This document shows positions 1 to 7,549 of a stretch of 13,286 nt of DNA, piece after piece. This DNA is from Deltaproteobacteria bacterium (GTDB taxonomy: Bacteria; Desulfobacterota; Desulfobacteria; Desulfobacterales; B30-G6). A program made the translations under genes and the position numbers. The stretch covers positions 1-13,286 of the forward strand of contig QMMS01000101.1 of NCBI GenBank assembly GCA_003647375.1. The letters run 5' to 3'. Within the stretch, counting starts at the first letter, position 1, and each line of letters opens with the position of its first letter. The notes under the pieces are model-generated. The model was given only the letters and a program-made list of their open reading frames with translations. It searched no databases and was not told the origin of the DNA.

Positions 1-156
1 CTGGTCAAAGAGGGAAAGACCAACAAGGAGATCGCTGAACTGCTGTTTCTTTCCAAGAATACGATTTTGTTCCACCGGTACAACATCCGCACCAAGCTGG
101 GACTCAAGAATACCAAGATCAACCTCAGAACACATTTGCTCTCATACGATACATAG
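1..156 (+). CDS. LuxR-family HTH regulator, C-terminal fragment
   Basis: The first frame is open from the window edge and encodes 51 residues before a TAG stop at 154-156. The fragment reads as a LuxR/NarL-type helix-turn-helix: the start (LVKEGKTNKEIAEL) is the typical scaffold and first helix, the stretch LSKNTILFHRYNIRTKLG is the recognition helix region, and GLKNTKINLR closes the domain. In this family the C-terminal HTH binds DNA, and an N-terminal receiver or PAS domain senses a signal; that part lies outside the window, so the signal is unknown. It points toward the Liv operon and could regulate it, but only proximity supports that. I am sure of the family and not of the target. Confidence 0.85.
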   Translation: MVKEGKTNKEIAELLFLSKNTILFHRYNIRTKLGLKNTKINLRTHLLSYDT

Positions 157-177
157 ACCTGAACTGAGTAATGGTTA

Positions 178-199
178 TTGCCCACTATTTGCCCACTAT
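178..199 (+). repeat. 11-bp perfect tandem repeat beside a promoter-like site
   Basis: TTGCCCACTAT occurs twice head to tail (178-188 and 189-199) with no gap, ending 9 bp before a TTGACA box. A spacing of 11 bp, close to one helical turn, would place two copies on the same DNA face, as in some operators. It could also be a chance slippage duplication. Confidence 0.6.
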
Positions 200-208
200 A
201 TTATCAAC

Positions 209-236
209 TTGACATTTAAAGCACATCATATATGGT
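209..236 (+). promoter_or_regulatory. Putative sigma-70 promoter
   Basis: A perfect TTGACA (209-214) is followed after 16 bp by TATGGT (231-236), which matches four of six bases of the -10 consensus. It lies between the LuxR-type fragment and livG and points toward livG. The weak -10 box makes this tentative. Confidence 0.4.
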
Positions 237-363
237 TTATTTTTTGTTGAAATTGCGTCCGCTTTTGTTGGGATGAATTATTTTTCACAAACAATTTAAA
301 TGTTAATGGGTGTCTGACGAAGAAACAATAGCTGAAAATAATTCAGAATAACGGTTTATTTGC

Positions 364-392
364 TTGACCTGAAAAACCGCATCGCATATAGC
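364..392 (+). promoter_or_regulatory. Putative sigma-70 promoter for the Liv operon
   Basis: TTGACC (364-369, five of six consensus bases) and TATAGC (387-392, four of six) are separated by the optimal 17 bp. Transcription from here would give a leader of roughly 150 nt before the livG ATG at 549. It would also exclude the upstream in-frame TTG at 360 from the message, which supports the shorter livG start. Confidence 0.45.
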
Positions 393-548
393 TTTGGAAC
401 TGGAAATGAATTTAGTTCATATTTTAAATATGACAATACATTTAAGGTCACAGAAAAGGGTCTGAAGCAGATCACAATTGTTACGCCTGATTTTCGGATC
501 TTTTTTTATTTGAATGTTACCCTTTTATCTGTCGAGCAACATCGAACT

Positions 549-1310
549 ATGGCCAACTTAAAAATTGAGGATATTACACTTACCTTTGGTGGATTGGCAG
601 CGCTTTCCAATGTGAGTATGGACATCGAACCAGGTCTAATCACTTCCATCATCGGGCCCAACGGCGCCGGAAAAACCAGTCTGCTCAATTGCATCTCCGG
701 GTTTTACCATCCCACATCAGGTGAAATTTATTACAAAGATCGAAAGCTTTCCAAGGCCAGTCCGCACCAGGTATCCAGCATGGGCATCGCGCGTGCATTT
801 CAAAACCTTGAATTGTTCAGTGGCATGACCGTTCTGGACAACCTGTTGTTGGCGAGGCATAAAAATCTGCACTACAATACGTTGCAGGCCATGTTCTTTT
901 TTGGAAAAGTTTCCAGGGAGGAGTCGAAAAACCGGCGTTATGTTGAAGAGGTTATCGATTTTATGGAACTGGAGTCCTATCGTAAGCATGCGGTGGGTAA
1001 CCTTAGCTACGGAATTCAAAAACGGGTTGAAGTCGCCCGCGCGCTCACCCTGGCGCCGGAGCTGCTCTTGCTCGACGAACCCATGGCAGGCATGAATATC
1101 GAAGAAAAAGAGGACATGGTGCGCTTTATCATCGACATCCAGCAGGAACGTGATGCCACGGTTGTCCTGGTAGAACATGACCTGGGGGTGGTCATGGATA
1201 TTTCCGACCAGATCCATGTGCTCGATTTCGGCGAGCTGATCGGCTCTGGTTCGCCGGAAGAGATCGTAAAAATTCCCAAGGTTATCGAAGCCTACATTGG
1301 AGAAGAATAG
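549..1310 (+). CDS. livG: Branched-chain-type ABC transporter ATP-binding protein LivG
   Basis: The 253-residue product is one of the two cytoplasmic ATPases of a Liv-type (HAAT family) importer. Visible motifs are Walker A GPNGAGKT (residues 36-43), the Q-loop in RAFQNLELF (82-90), an ABC signature LSYGIQKR (152-159) in the LivG form instead of LSGGQ, Walker B LLLLDEP (172-178) followed by the LivG-typical AGMN, and the switch histidine in VLVEHD (H210). Length is normal for LivG. I chose the ATG at 549 because homologs begin with this kind of short lead into the ITLTFGG strand; its ribosome-binding site is weak. An in-frame TTG at 360 would add 63 residues unlike any LivG. The stop lies 5 bp before the next gene, so the two are surely co-transcribed. 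Confidence 0.93.
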   Translation: MANLKIEDITLTFGGLAALSNVSMDIEPGLITSIIGPNGAGKTSLLNCISGFYHPTSGEIYYKDRKLSKASPHQVSSMGIARAFQNLELFSGMTVLDNLLLARHKNLHYNTLQAMFFFGKVSREESKNRRYVEEVIDFMELESYRKHAVGNLSYGIQKRVEVARALTLAPELLLLDEPMAGMNIEEKEDMVRFIIDIQQERDATVVLVEHDLGVVMDISDQIHVLDFGELIGSGSPEEIVKIPKVIEAYIGEE

Positions 1311-1315
1311 TCCGG

Positions 1316-3244
1316 ATGGAAGACAAAAACGAATTGCTCAAATATACCATTCCGCAGTTGCTTCGCTGGCGGGTCAAAGAGACCGGCACAAAAGTCGCTT
1401 TGCGTGAAAAGGATTTTGGATACTGGAACAACTATACCTGGGGGGAATACTACGAATACGTACGCAAAATAGCCCTGGGGCTCGGAAAAGTAGGTGCCAA
1501 AAAGGGCGATAAACTGGCATTGATCGGGGACAACATCCCGGAGATGCTGTTTATGGCCATAGGCGCACAGTCGATGGGAGCGGTCTCGGCAGGGATTTAC
1601 CAAACAACCCTGCCGGATGAAATTGCCGATCTGATCAATTACATGGAAGCCACGGTTGTTTTCTGCAACGACCAGGAGCAGGTGGACAAACTGGTTGAAG
1701 TTCGTGACCGCATACCCCAGGTGCGCAAAGTAATCTACGAGGATCCGCGCGGCATGCGCAGCTACCGGTCCGACGACTGGTATCTTTTCATAGAAGACCT
1801 TTATGAAATTGGGGCAGCGGCCGATGCTGAAAATCCGGACAAATTTGATGCCCTGATCGATCAAGGAAATCCTGAGGATGTTTGTCACCTATGTTTGACA
1901 TCCGGCACCACCGGGCTGCCCAAGGGATCCATGATGACCCATAAAAACTACATTAATATGGGGATTCAAATTACCAAGGTTGATTTCTTGGAAGATACGG
2001 ACGAGTATCTGTCCTTTTTGCCGTTTGCCTGGATCGGTGAGCAGATGAACTCTTTCGGTGTGGCCATGGCCACCGGCATCACCATCAACTTTCCAGAGTC
2101 GGTGGAAACCAGTATGGAGGATCTCAAGGAGATCGGACCCCATTTCATGTTCGGTGCGCCAAGGATATATGAAACCATACGCTCGCAGATATGGTTGAAG
2201 ATCGATGAATCCTACTGGCTCAACCGCCTGGTTTACGAGAAATTCATCAAGATCGGGGAAAAGGCCGCCCGCTACAGCATGAGTGGCGAAAAGATGCCTT
2301 TATTCCTGCGTTTCATGAACCGGCTGGGAAAGATCCTGGTTCTGGACCCGTTGATCAACCAGATTGGTCTGCGAAGGCTGCGGCGGGCCTACACCGGTGG
2401 AGCCGCACTCGGGCCCGAGCTGTTCACCTTCTACCAGGCCATCGGCGTCAACTTGAAACAGATATACGGCCAGACCGAAATTGTGGGTATTGCTTACATG
2501 CACCGTGACGGAGATGTCCGCTCGGATACGGTCGGGAAACCCTTGCCGGAAACCGAATGTCGGATATCCGACGAGGGCGAAATCCTTTCTCGTTCGCCTT
2601 CGGTTTGTGCCGGGTATTACAAGATGCCGGAAAAGACCGAAGAGCTTCTGGAAGGCGACTGGCTTCACTCGGGTGATGCCGGTTATATAGATGAAAATGA
2701 GCATCTGGTAGTCATCGACCGGGTATCCGATGTCATGCACAACAGTAATAACGAAATGTTCAGCCCCATGTTCCTGGAGAACAAGCTCAAATTCAGCCCC
2801 TACATCAAGGAGGCTGTCATTTTTGGTGACAAACGAGATTTTGTGTCCACCCTGATCAACATCGACCCCATTGTGGTGGGAAAATGGGCCGAGGACCGGG
2901 GAATATCCTTTACCACTTACATGGATCTTTCCAATAATCCGGAGGTTGCGGAGCTGCTCAAAGAGGCGGTGGCCGACATCAATGAAAGAGCGGAGAAGGA
3001 TCATTTTAGAATCAAACGCTTCGCCGTGTTGTACAAGCTGCTGGATATGGACGACGGCGAACTGACCAAGACAGGTAAAATTCGGCGCAAATTTGTCATG
3101 GAAAAATACAAAGACCTGTACGAAGCCCTTTACGATGAAAGTGTCAGTCAAAAGAAGGTCGAGGCCTTTTTCCAATATCAGGATGGCCAAACCACCACAG
3201 TGGAGGCTGAAATGTTATTTTATACGATGGAAGGGATTGCATGA
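1316..3244 (+). CDS. Long-chain-type AMP-forming acyl-CoA synthetase in the Liv operon
   Basis: This 642-residue protein belongs to the ANL adenylating superfamily and most resembles long-chain fatty acyl-CoA synthetases (FadD15/Faa type), which convert a carboxylate, ATP and CoA into acyl-CoA, AMP and pyrophosphate. Motifs in order: phosphate loop LTSGTTGLPKGSMMTH (194-209), A5 YGQTE (384-388), A7 HSGDAGY (451-457), hinge region VIDRVSDVMHNSNNE (466-480), and A10 TKTGKIRR (584-591) with the catalytic lysine expected at K588. All key catalytic groups appear present. In the hinge, NSNNE replaces the more usual glycine-containing turn. It sits 5 bp after livG, and its TGA overlaps the livH ATG (ATGA). 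This placement inside the transporter operon suggests it activates the imported substrate. The exact acid cannot be read from the sequence. Confidence 0.92.
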   Translation: MEDKNELLKYTIPQLLRWRVKETGTKVALREKDFGYWNNYTWGEYYEYVRKIALGLGKVGAKKGDKLALIGDNIPEMLFMAIGAQSMGAVSAGIYQTTLPDEIADLINYMEATVVFCNDQEQVDKLVEVRDRIPQVRKVIYEDPRGMRSYRSDDWYLFIEDLYEIGAAADAENPDKFDALIDQGNPEDVCHLCLTSGTTGLPKGSMMTHKNYINMGIQITKVDFLEDTDEYLSFLPFAWIGEQMNSFGVAMATGITINFPESVETSMEDLKEIGPHFMFGAPRIYETIRSQIWLKIDESYWLNRLVYEKFIKIGEKAARYSMSGEKMPLFLRFMNRLGKILVLDPLINQIGLRRLRRAYTGGAALGPELFTFYQAIGVNLKQIYGQTEIVGIAYMHRDGDVRSDTVGKPLPETECRISDEGEILSRSPSVCAGYYKMPEKTEELLEGDWLHSGDAGYIDENEHLVVIDRVSDVMHNSNNEMFSPMFLENKLKFSPYIKEAVIFGDKRDFVSTLINIDPIVVGKWAEDRGISFTTYMDLSNNPEVAELLKEAVADINERAEKDHFRIKRFAVLYKLLDMDDGELTKTGKIRRKFVMEKYKDLYEALYDESVSQKKVEAFFQYQDGQTTTVEAEMLFYTMEGIA

Positions 3245-4134
3245 GTTATTTTTTCCAACTGGTGATAAGTGGTGTGGTGGTGGGATCCATTTATGCGCTG
3301 TCGGCACTCGGTTTTGTGTTGATCTATAAGTCAAGCCGTGTACTGAACCTCGCCCATGGGCAGATCATCGCTGCCGGAGCCTTTATTACTTACGCCCTCA
3401 CCGTGTGGGTGGGTATCCATATCGCGGCTTCGTTTTTAATGAGCATGGTTATCACCTTTTTTCTGGCCATGAGTGTAGAGCGGATTTTTTTACGCCGACT
3501 GATCGGTGAACCCATTATATCGGTCATTATGGTGACCATCGGTCTGATGTCCATCATTGACGGCATTATCTACATGACACCCTTTGGCGCGGAAAATTTT
3601 TCATTCCCGGAAGTTCTTCCCAAGGTACCGATCAGTTTCTGGGGCGTCTCCATTTCCTGGACCCAATTCGTGGGTGTGGTCATCACGTTTATAATGATCG
3701 GTGCCTTTACCTGGTTTTTCAAAGCCTCGACGGTGGGTATCTCCATGCGGGCGGTGTCGGATGACCAATTCGCCTCCATGTCCATTGGCATATCCGTACC
3801 CAAGGTGTTCGGCCTGGCCTGGGCTGCTGCCGGATTGAGCGCAGCGGCTGCCGGGGGCATTATCGGTAATATCACGGGACTGAATTTCGATGTCCTGCAC
3901 TCTTTCGGCATCATTGTGTTTCCCGTTGTGATTGTGGGTGGACTGGATTCCATTTTTGGCGCCGTGGTCGCCGGCATTATCATGGGGCTGATCCAGCAGT
4001 TTGCCGCCGGTTACCTGGATGGCAACTGGGGACTGAACGGGACAGCAGACGTGCTGCCTTACATTATTCTTTTGATCATCCTGCTGATCAAACCCCATGG
4101 ACTTTTTGGTATACACGAAATAGAGCGAGTTTAA
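3241..4134 (+). CDS. livH: Branched-chain-type ABC transporter permease LivH
   Basis: The 297-residue, highly hydrophobic protein is the first inner-membrane permease of the Liv-type importer. The family hallmark near the N-terminus is present (GFVLIYKSSRVLNLAHGQ, residues 24-41), as is the cytoplasmic coupling loop GISMRAVSDDQFASMSIG (166-183) that contacts the ATPases. About eight membrane segments can be made out, and the protein ends in KPHGLFG, typical of LivH. The start overlaps the synthetase stop by 4 bp and has a good ribosome-binding site (GGAAGGG, 3229-3235), so translation is probably coupled. It ends 3 bp before livM. Confidence 0.94.
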   Translation: MSYFFQLVISGVVVGSIYALSALGFVLIYKSSRVLNLAHGQIIAAGAFITYALTVWVGIHIAASFLMSMVITFFLAMSVERIFLRRLIGEPIISVIMVTIGLMSIIDGIIYMTPFGAENFSFPEVLPKVPISFWGVSISWTQFVGVVITFIMIGAFTWFFKASTVGISMRAVSDDQFASMSIGISVPKVFGLAWAAAGLSAAAAGGIIGNITGLNFDVLHSFGIIVFPVVIVGGLDSIFGAVVAGIIMGLIQQFAAGYLDGNWGLNGTADVLPYIILLIILLIKPHGLFGIHEIERV

Positions 4135-4137
4135 TCT

Positions 4138-5232
4138 ATGTCTGAAAATCGATGGTTAGCCACGGGTAACTTCTTTACTTCCTACAAAGCGGAGCAGAGA
4201 ATATTTTTGACGCACGTCGACCGCTTGATATTCGTCTGTTTCCTGGCATTGCTGTTTGCCTGGCCGCTGGTGTTCCAGGTCAGCAATAAATACATGCTGG
4301 TCATCGACAGCATTCTCATTGCGATTATTGCGGTTTACGGTTTGAACCTGCTCACCGGTTTTGCCGGCCTGATTTCCATCGGCCACGCTGCCTTTGTGGG
4401 AGTGGGCGCCTACAGCGTGGCGACCTTCGCCCGGATTCTGGGGGGCGACCACATGCTGTTGACCCATTACTGGCCGCTGATGATAATAATTGCCGGTTGT
4501 GTTGGAGCGGTTTTCGGCGCTATCGTGGGTTTGCCGTCCCTGCGGCTGAGACACCTTTACCTGGTGATTGCCACTCTTTCCTTCCAGATGATTTTTCAGT
4601 GGACCATCAACTTTTCGAGGTTTTATGACCAGGGGCAGAGTATTGCCATCGGTCGGGTGTTCTGGTTCACGGGCAAAGTGGTCCGCAAGCAGCACTATTT
4701 TTTCTGGTATTATGTCATTCTGGTCTTTGCGGTGATCCTGGGATTTACCGTTCGCAACCTGTTGCGCACCAAACAGGGTAGAAGTTTGGTGGCCGTGCGG
4801 GACAATGACCGGGCAGCCGATGCCATGGGTATACACCCCGGGTTTACCAAGGTGTACGCCTTTGCCCTGTCAGGCTTTTATGCGGGTGTAGCCGGGGCGT
4901 TACACGCCTACCTGTGGCGGGGGGTGGGATTCGAGTCCTTTACACTGCATCACTCTATTTCCTACCTGGCCATGGCCATCGTGGGTGGTTTGGGAACCCT
5001 GGTGGGGTCTATCGTGGGGCCGGTGGCCATCCTGATGCTGGATCTGCAGGTGGAAAACCTGGCCGAATTCGTGGGTCACTACCTCACGGCCATAGGGGAT
5101 GTGGCCACGGCCTTGCGGCCGCTGTCTTTCGGCCTGGTTATCGTGCTATTCTTAATGTTCGAACCCCGGGGAATCGCCAACTGGTGGCGGATCATCCGTA
5201 CCTATTTCAAGTTGTGGCCGTTCCGGTATTGA
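4138..5232 (+). CDS. livM: Branched-chain-type ABC transporter permease LivM
   Basis: This 364-residue membrane protein is the second permease of the importer. The LivM signature YGLNLLTGFAGLISIGHAA lies at residues 67-85, and the cytoplasmic coupling loop GRSLVAVRDNDRAADAMGI at 214-232. The C-terminus EPRGIANWW (342-350) is followed by a short basic-aromatic tail. An N-terminal extension of about 30 residues precedes the first membrane segment, longer than in many LivM proteins. The ATG follows the livH stop by 3 bp with only a poor purine-rich stretch upstream, so coupling to livH translation is likely. After the stop, 83 bp separate it from livK. Confidence 0.94.
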   Translation: MSENRWLATGNFFTSYKAEQRIFLTHVDRLIFVCFLALLFAWPLVFQVSNKYMLVIDSILIAIIAVYGLNLLTGFAGLISIGHAAFVGVGAYSVATFARILGGDHMLLTHYWPLMIIIAGCVGAVFGAIVGLPSLRLRHLYLVIATLSFQMIFQWTINFSRFYDQGQSIAIGRVFWFTGKVVRKQHYFFWYYVILVFAVILGFTVRNLLRTKQGRSLVAVRDNDRAADAMGIHPGFTKVYAFALSGFYAGVAGALHAYLWRGVGFESFTLHHSISYLAMAIVGGLGTLVGSIVGPVAILMLDLQVENLAEFVGHYLTAIGDVATALRPLSFGLVIVLFLMFEPRGIANWWRIIRTYFKLWPFRY

Positions 5233-5265
5233 TGGCCGGGTGCTGAAACATAATTTATCAGTTGT

Positions 5266-5295
5266 TTGACGTTCATTCGTTCGTAAATGGATAAC
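5266..5295 (+). promoter_or_regulatory. Weak promoter-like site ahead of livK
   Basis: TTGACG (5266-5271) and GATAAC (5290-5295) are 18 bp apart in the only sizeable gap between livM and livK. An internal promoter would help give the binding protein the excess it usually has over the membrane parts. The -10 box matches only four of six bases, so this is weak evidence. Confidence 0.25.
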
Positions 5296-5315
5296 AAAAA
5301 AAACGGGAGGAAGAA

Positions 5316-6545
5316 ATGAAGAAAAAACAAGGAACAATTATTCTGGTTGCACTGTCTTTTTTGCTGGTTTTAGGATTTTCTACCCAGACTCTGGCGGGAG
5401 AAACCTATAAAATGGGTCTGTCCCTTGCTATTACCGGACCGACATCAGACGCGGGAAACCCCTATTCAAAGGGTGCTGAGGACTATGTTCGCTATGTCAA
5501 TGACGAGAAGCTGCTGGGCGATGACAAGCTGGTCTGCTTTATCCGGGACGATGCGTATAAAACCGAAAACACCAAGCGAAACCTCGAGGATTTTCTGGAT
5601 GAGGAGATCGTGTTTTATCTAAACTACTCCACAGGAAGCACCATGGCCTTGAAACAGGATTTTGAAGAGGAGAAGATTCCGGTCCTTCCGGCTTCGTTTC
5701 ATGCCGGAAACCTGATCGATTCCAACTACATCTTTTTGCCCATTGCTTCCTATTCCAGCCAGGCAGTTGGTTTGGCCGAGTATGTGGCTGCCAATCACAA
5801 AGGATCCGGAAAGCCTAAAGTGGCCTTGTTCCTGCATCCGTCGGCATTCGGGCGTGGACCCCTGGGCGATGTCAAAAAAGCGATAGACGTCGGTCTGGGC
5901 ATTGAACTCGTGGAAGTGGTGGAGCATGGCAAGGACCTGGACAACACGGCCATGCTCAAACGTTTGAAAAGCAAGGGCGTGCAGTACGTGATCAGCCAGA
6001 CGGTTCAGCCACCGGTGGCCACCATGCTCAAAGGAGCCCAGAGCCTGGGTATGATCGCCTCGACATACGGTGAGGCCGGTAAAATTACCTTCCTGGGATG
6101 TCACTATGCCGGCGGGCCGGACCTGGTCGGACTGGCTGGTTCGGCTGCTGAAAACTATTACTGGACCACCTCCTACAAGCTGATGACTGCCAAGGGCCCA
6201 GGAACAGAAGCACAGTTCGCTCTGGCCAAAAGGTATGGACGGGATGATAAGCTGGCCAACTCCCCGAACTACACCAATGGTATCATGGTAGTTCAGGTTG
6301 CCGTAGAAGCCATGCGTCGGGCTAAAACCAAGGGCAAAAAAATTACCCGTGCGAATCTGTACGAAGAGATGTTGGCAATGAACGGTTACAATGCCTATTA
6401 TCCATTGACGACGGTCGGTCCGGTCACCTTTTCGAAAACAGACCGGGAGGGTGTGGACACCCTACAGCTTTATGTGGCCAAGGGCGGTGTGTTCTATGGA
6501 GTCGGTCTGCCGTTTGTCTCGGAATATGTCAAGAAGATCAAATAA
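5316..6545 (+). CDS. livK: Liv-type periplasmic substrate-binding protein
   Basis: This 409-residue protein is the solute receptor of the importer (periplasmic-binding type I fold, Leu/Ile/Val-binding-like family). It has a clear signal peptide: MKKK, a hydrophobic core from about residue 7 to 21, and a likely cleavage after TLA at residue 27. There is no lipobox cysteine, so it is soluble in the periplasm. The mature protein starts with the strand YKMGLSLAITGPTSDAG, and a NYSTGSTM segment (103-110) fits the ligand-contacting first lobe. The start is fixed by a strong ribosome-binding site (GGGAGG, 5305-5310). Length, about 400 residues, fits the subgroup often associated with non-amino-acid ligands such as aromatic or other carboxylates. 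That and the neighbouring synthetase make amino-acid specificity doubtful. The symbol denotes family, not proven ligand. Confidence 0.9.
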   Translation: MKKKQGTIILVALSFLLVLGFSTQTLAGETYKMGLSLAITGPTSDAGNPYSKGAEDYVRYVNDEKLLGDDKLVCFIRDDAYKTENTKRNLEDFLDEEIVFYLNYSTGSTMALKQDFEEEKIPVLPASFHAGNLIDSNYIFLPIASYSSQAVGLAEYVAANHKGSGKPKVALFLHPSAFGRGPLGDVKKAIDVGLGIELVEVVEHGKDLDNTAMLKRLKSKGVQYVISQTVQPPVATMLKGAQSLGMIASTYGEAGKITFLGCHYAGGPDLVGLAGSAAENYYWTTSYKLMTAKGPGTEAQFALAKRYGRDDKLANSPNYTNGIMVVQVAVEAMRRAKTKGKKITRANLYEEMLAMNGYNAYYPLTTVGPVTFSKTDREGVDTLQLYVAKGGVFYGVGLPFVSEYVKKIK

Positions 6546-6547
6546 TA

Positions 6548-6588
6548 ATAACATTGCTTTGCGCTGTTATAGGGCGCAGCGTTGCTGC
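6548..6588 (+). repeat. Double triloop-hairpin element, copy 1 (3' of livK)
   Basis: Two hairpins begin 2 bp after the livK stop. The first (6548-6570, 23 nt) has outer arms ATAACA/TGTTAT, one mismatch, inner arms TGC/GCG with one G-T pair, and a TTT loop. After a 5-nt spacer, the second (6576-6588, 13 nt) is GCAGC, loop GTT, GCTGC. The tail is TTTAAC. Length and spacing are identical to the copies at 7942-7982 and 11969-12009. Possible roles are terminator, message 3'-end protection or a REP-like repeat. Confidence 0.7.
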
Positions 6589-6595
6589 TTTAACT

Positions 6596-6632
6596 AAGGG
6601 AGGAGGGTGGTCGATGACGATCCTCCTTCCTT
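6596..6632 (+). promoter_or_regulatory. Stem-loop masking a Shine-Dalgarno-like sequence between livK and livF
   Basis: AAGGGAGGAGG (6596-6606) pairs with CCTCCTTCCTT (6622-6632) over 11 consecutive positions, one of them a G-T pair, with a 15-nt loop. The left arm is a strong Shine-Dalgarno sequence and the right arm is a built-in anti-Shine-Dalgarno. A GTG at 6607 lies in the loop in frame with livF. No T-run follows, so it is not a classical terminator. It may reduce livF translation or block exonucleases so that livK message accumulates. Confidence 0.65.
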
Positions 6633-6645
6633 AAAAAGAATAGTT

Positions 6646-7467
6646 ATGGAAAACCAAAAAACAAACGGTAAGCTGTTAGAGGTCAACAACATCGAAGTCG
6701 TCTACAACGACATCGTCCAGGTCCTGCGCGGCGTCAGTCTGAGCGTGACTGAAGGCGGCATCGTCTCGCTGCTGGGGACCAACGGGGCCGGGAAGACGAC
6801 CACGCTGAGGGCTATCAGCGGGCTGCTCAAGCCGGAAAACGGCTTCATCAAGGACGGCTATATCAAATTCGAAGGAAATGAAATCACCAATATCCTGGGT
6901 ACACACGTCGTCAAACTGGGCGCTGTCATGGTGCCGGAAGGACGCCGTGTGTTCAAGCACCTGACGGTGGACGAGAACATCCGCGTGGGTTCCATTACCC
7001 GCAAGGACGGTTCTCAGAGTATCCGCAAAGACCAGGAGCTTATGTACGACCACTTCCCACGACTGTCCAGGGTCACCAATCGCCTGGCGGGCTATTGTTC
7101 GGGTGGCGAGCAGCAGATGATCGCTATTGCCAGGGCATTGATGTCATCACCCAAAATGCTCATGCTGGACGAACCGTCTCTTGGCTTGGCTCCTTTGCTG
7201 GTTAAGGAAATATTCGAGAATATCAAGCTGATTAACCGGGAGATGAAAACCACTCTGCTGATCGTAGAACAGAATGCCAAGATTGCGCTGGATATTTCGA
7301 CCTATGCCTATATCATGGAAACCGGCAAGATTGTCCTGGAGGGCCCTTCGGATGAATTGAAAAACAATCCGGATGTCAAGGAATTTTATATGGGTGTCAC
7401 CCAGGGCGGTGGACGGAAATCATTCAAGGACGTCAAGTCCTACAAGCGGCGCAAACGCTGGATGTAA
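6646..7467 (+). CDS. livF: Branched-chain-type ABC transporter ATP-binding protein LivF
   Basis: The 273-residue second ATPase of the importer shows Walker A GTNGAGKT (44-51), the LivF-typical Q-loop region VMVPEGRRVF (94-103), signature CSGGEQQ (151-157), Walker B MLMLDEP (171-177) followed by SLGLAP, and VEQN (207-210), where LivF proteins carry glutamine in place of the switch histidine. After the usual end near EFYMG it has a lysine/arginine-rich tail of about 20 residues (KSFKDVKSYKRRKRWM), longer than textbook LivF. The ATG at 6646 gives a normal LivF N-terminus but has no good ribosome-binding site. The alternative GTG at 6607, right after GGGAGGAGG, would add 13 residues encoded partly by the stem-loop. 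I prefer the ATG, with moderate certainty. Confidence 0.92.
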   Translation: MENQKTNGKLLEVNNIEVVYNDIVQVLRGVSLSVTEGGIVSLLGTNGAGKTTTLRAISGLLKPENGFIKDGYIKFEGNEITNILGTHVVKLGAVMVPEGRRVFKHLTVDENIRVGSITRKDGSQSIRKDQELMYDHFPRLSRVTNRLAGYCSGGEQQMIAIARALMSSPKMLMLDEPSLGLAPLLVKEIFENIKLINREMKTTLLIVEQNAKIALDISTYAYIMETGKIVLEGPSDELKNNPDVKEFYMGVTQGGGRKSFKDVKSYKRRKRWM

Positions 7468-7469
7468 TA

Positions 7470-7505
7470 AATTTTTACTGCCAGAATTTTCAGGCAGTAA
7501 AAATT
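7470..7505. terminator. Rho-independent terminator after livF, probably bidirectional
   Basis: AATTTTTACTGCC (7470-7482) and GGCAGTAAAAATT (7493-7505) are perfect 13-bp inverted repeats around a 10-nt loop, starting 3 bp after the livF stop. The stem itself carries five A-T pairs at its base, so both strands have a T-run. It closes the Liv operon and separates it from the usp gene. Confidence 0.8.
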
Positions 7506-7549
7506 GTTTCAATTTAGAAGTTCCGGTTTGTCCGGATTAGGAGAAGTCC

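Larger units (their letters stand above)
157..548. other. AT-rich intergenic/leader region upstream of livG
   Basis: This 392-bp gap holds no convincing gene. It contains an 11-bp tandem duplication (178-199), a promoter-like site (209-236), an inverted repeat with arms TGAATTATTTTTCA (274-287) and TGAAAATAATTCA (333-345), a second promoter-like site (364-392), and a leader of about 150 nt ending in a T-run (501-507). Base composition is clearly more AT-rich than in the downstream genes. The livG frame stays open back to a TTG at 360, but I do not regard that extension as coding. Confidence 0.6.

Noticed and set aside
360..548. Upstream extension of the livG frame from a TTG
   Set aside because: The 63 extra residues resemble no LivG N-terminus, the stretch is AT-rich with promoter-like boxes at 364-392, and the normal start at 549 gives the expected length.
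2300..3190. 296-codon minus-strand open frame opposite the acyl-CoA synthetase
   Set aside because: The sense strand encodes a complete conserved enzyme with all its motifs; the antisense frame has no recognisable domain and is a reading shadow.
6607..6645. GTG start for livF at 6607
   Set aside because: It has a strong Shine-Dalgarno but with only about 3 nt spacing and within a stable stem-loop; the 13 added residues are not LivF-like. Left as an alternative.
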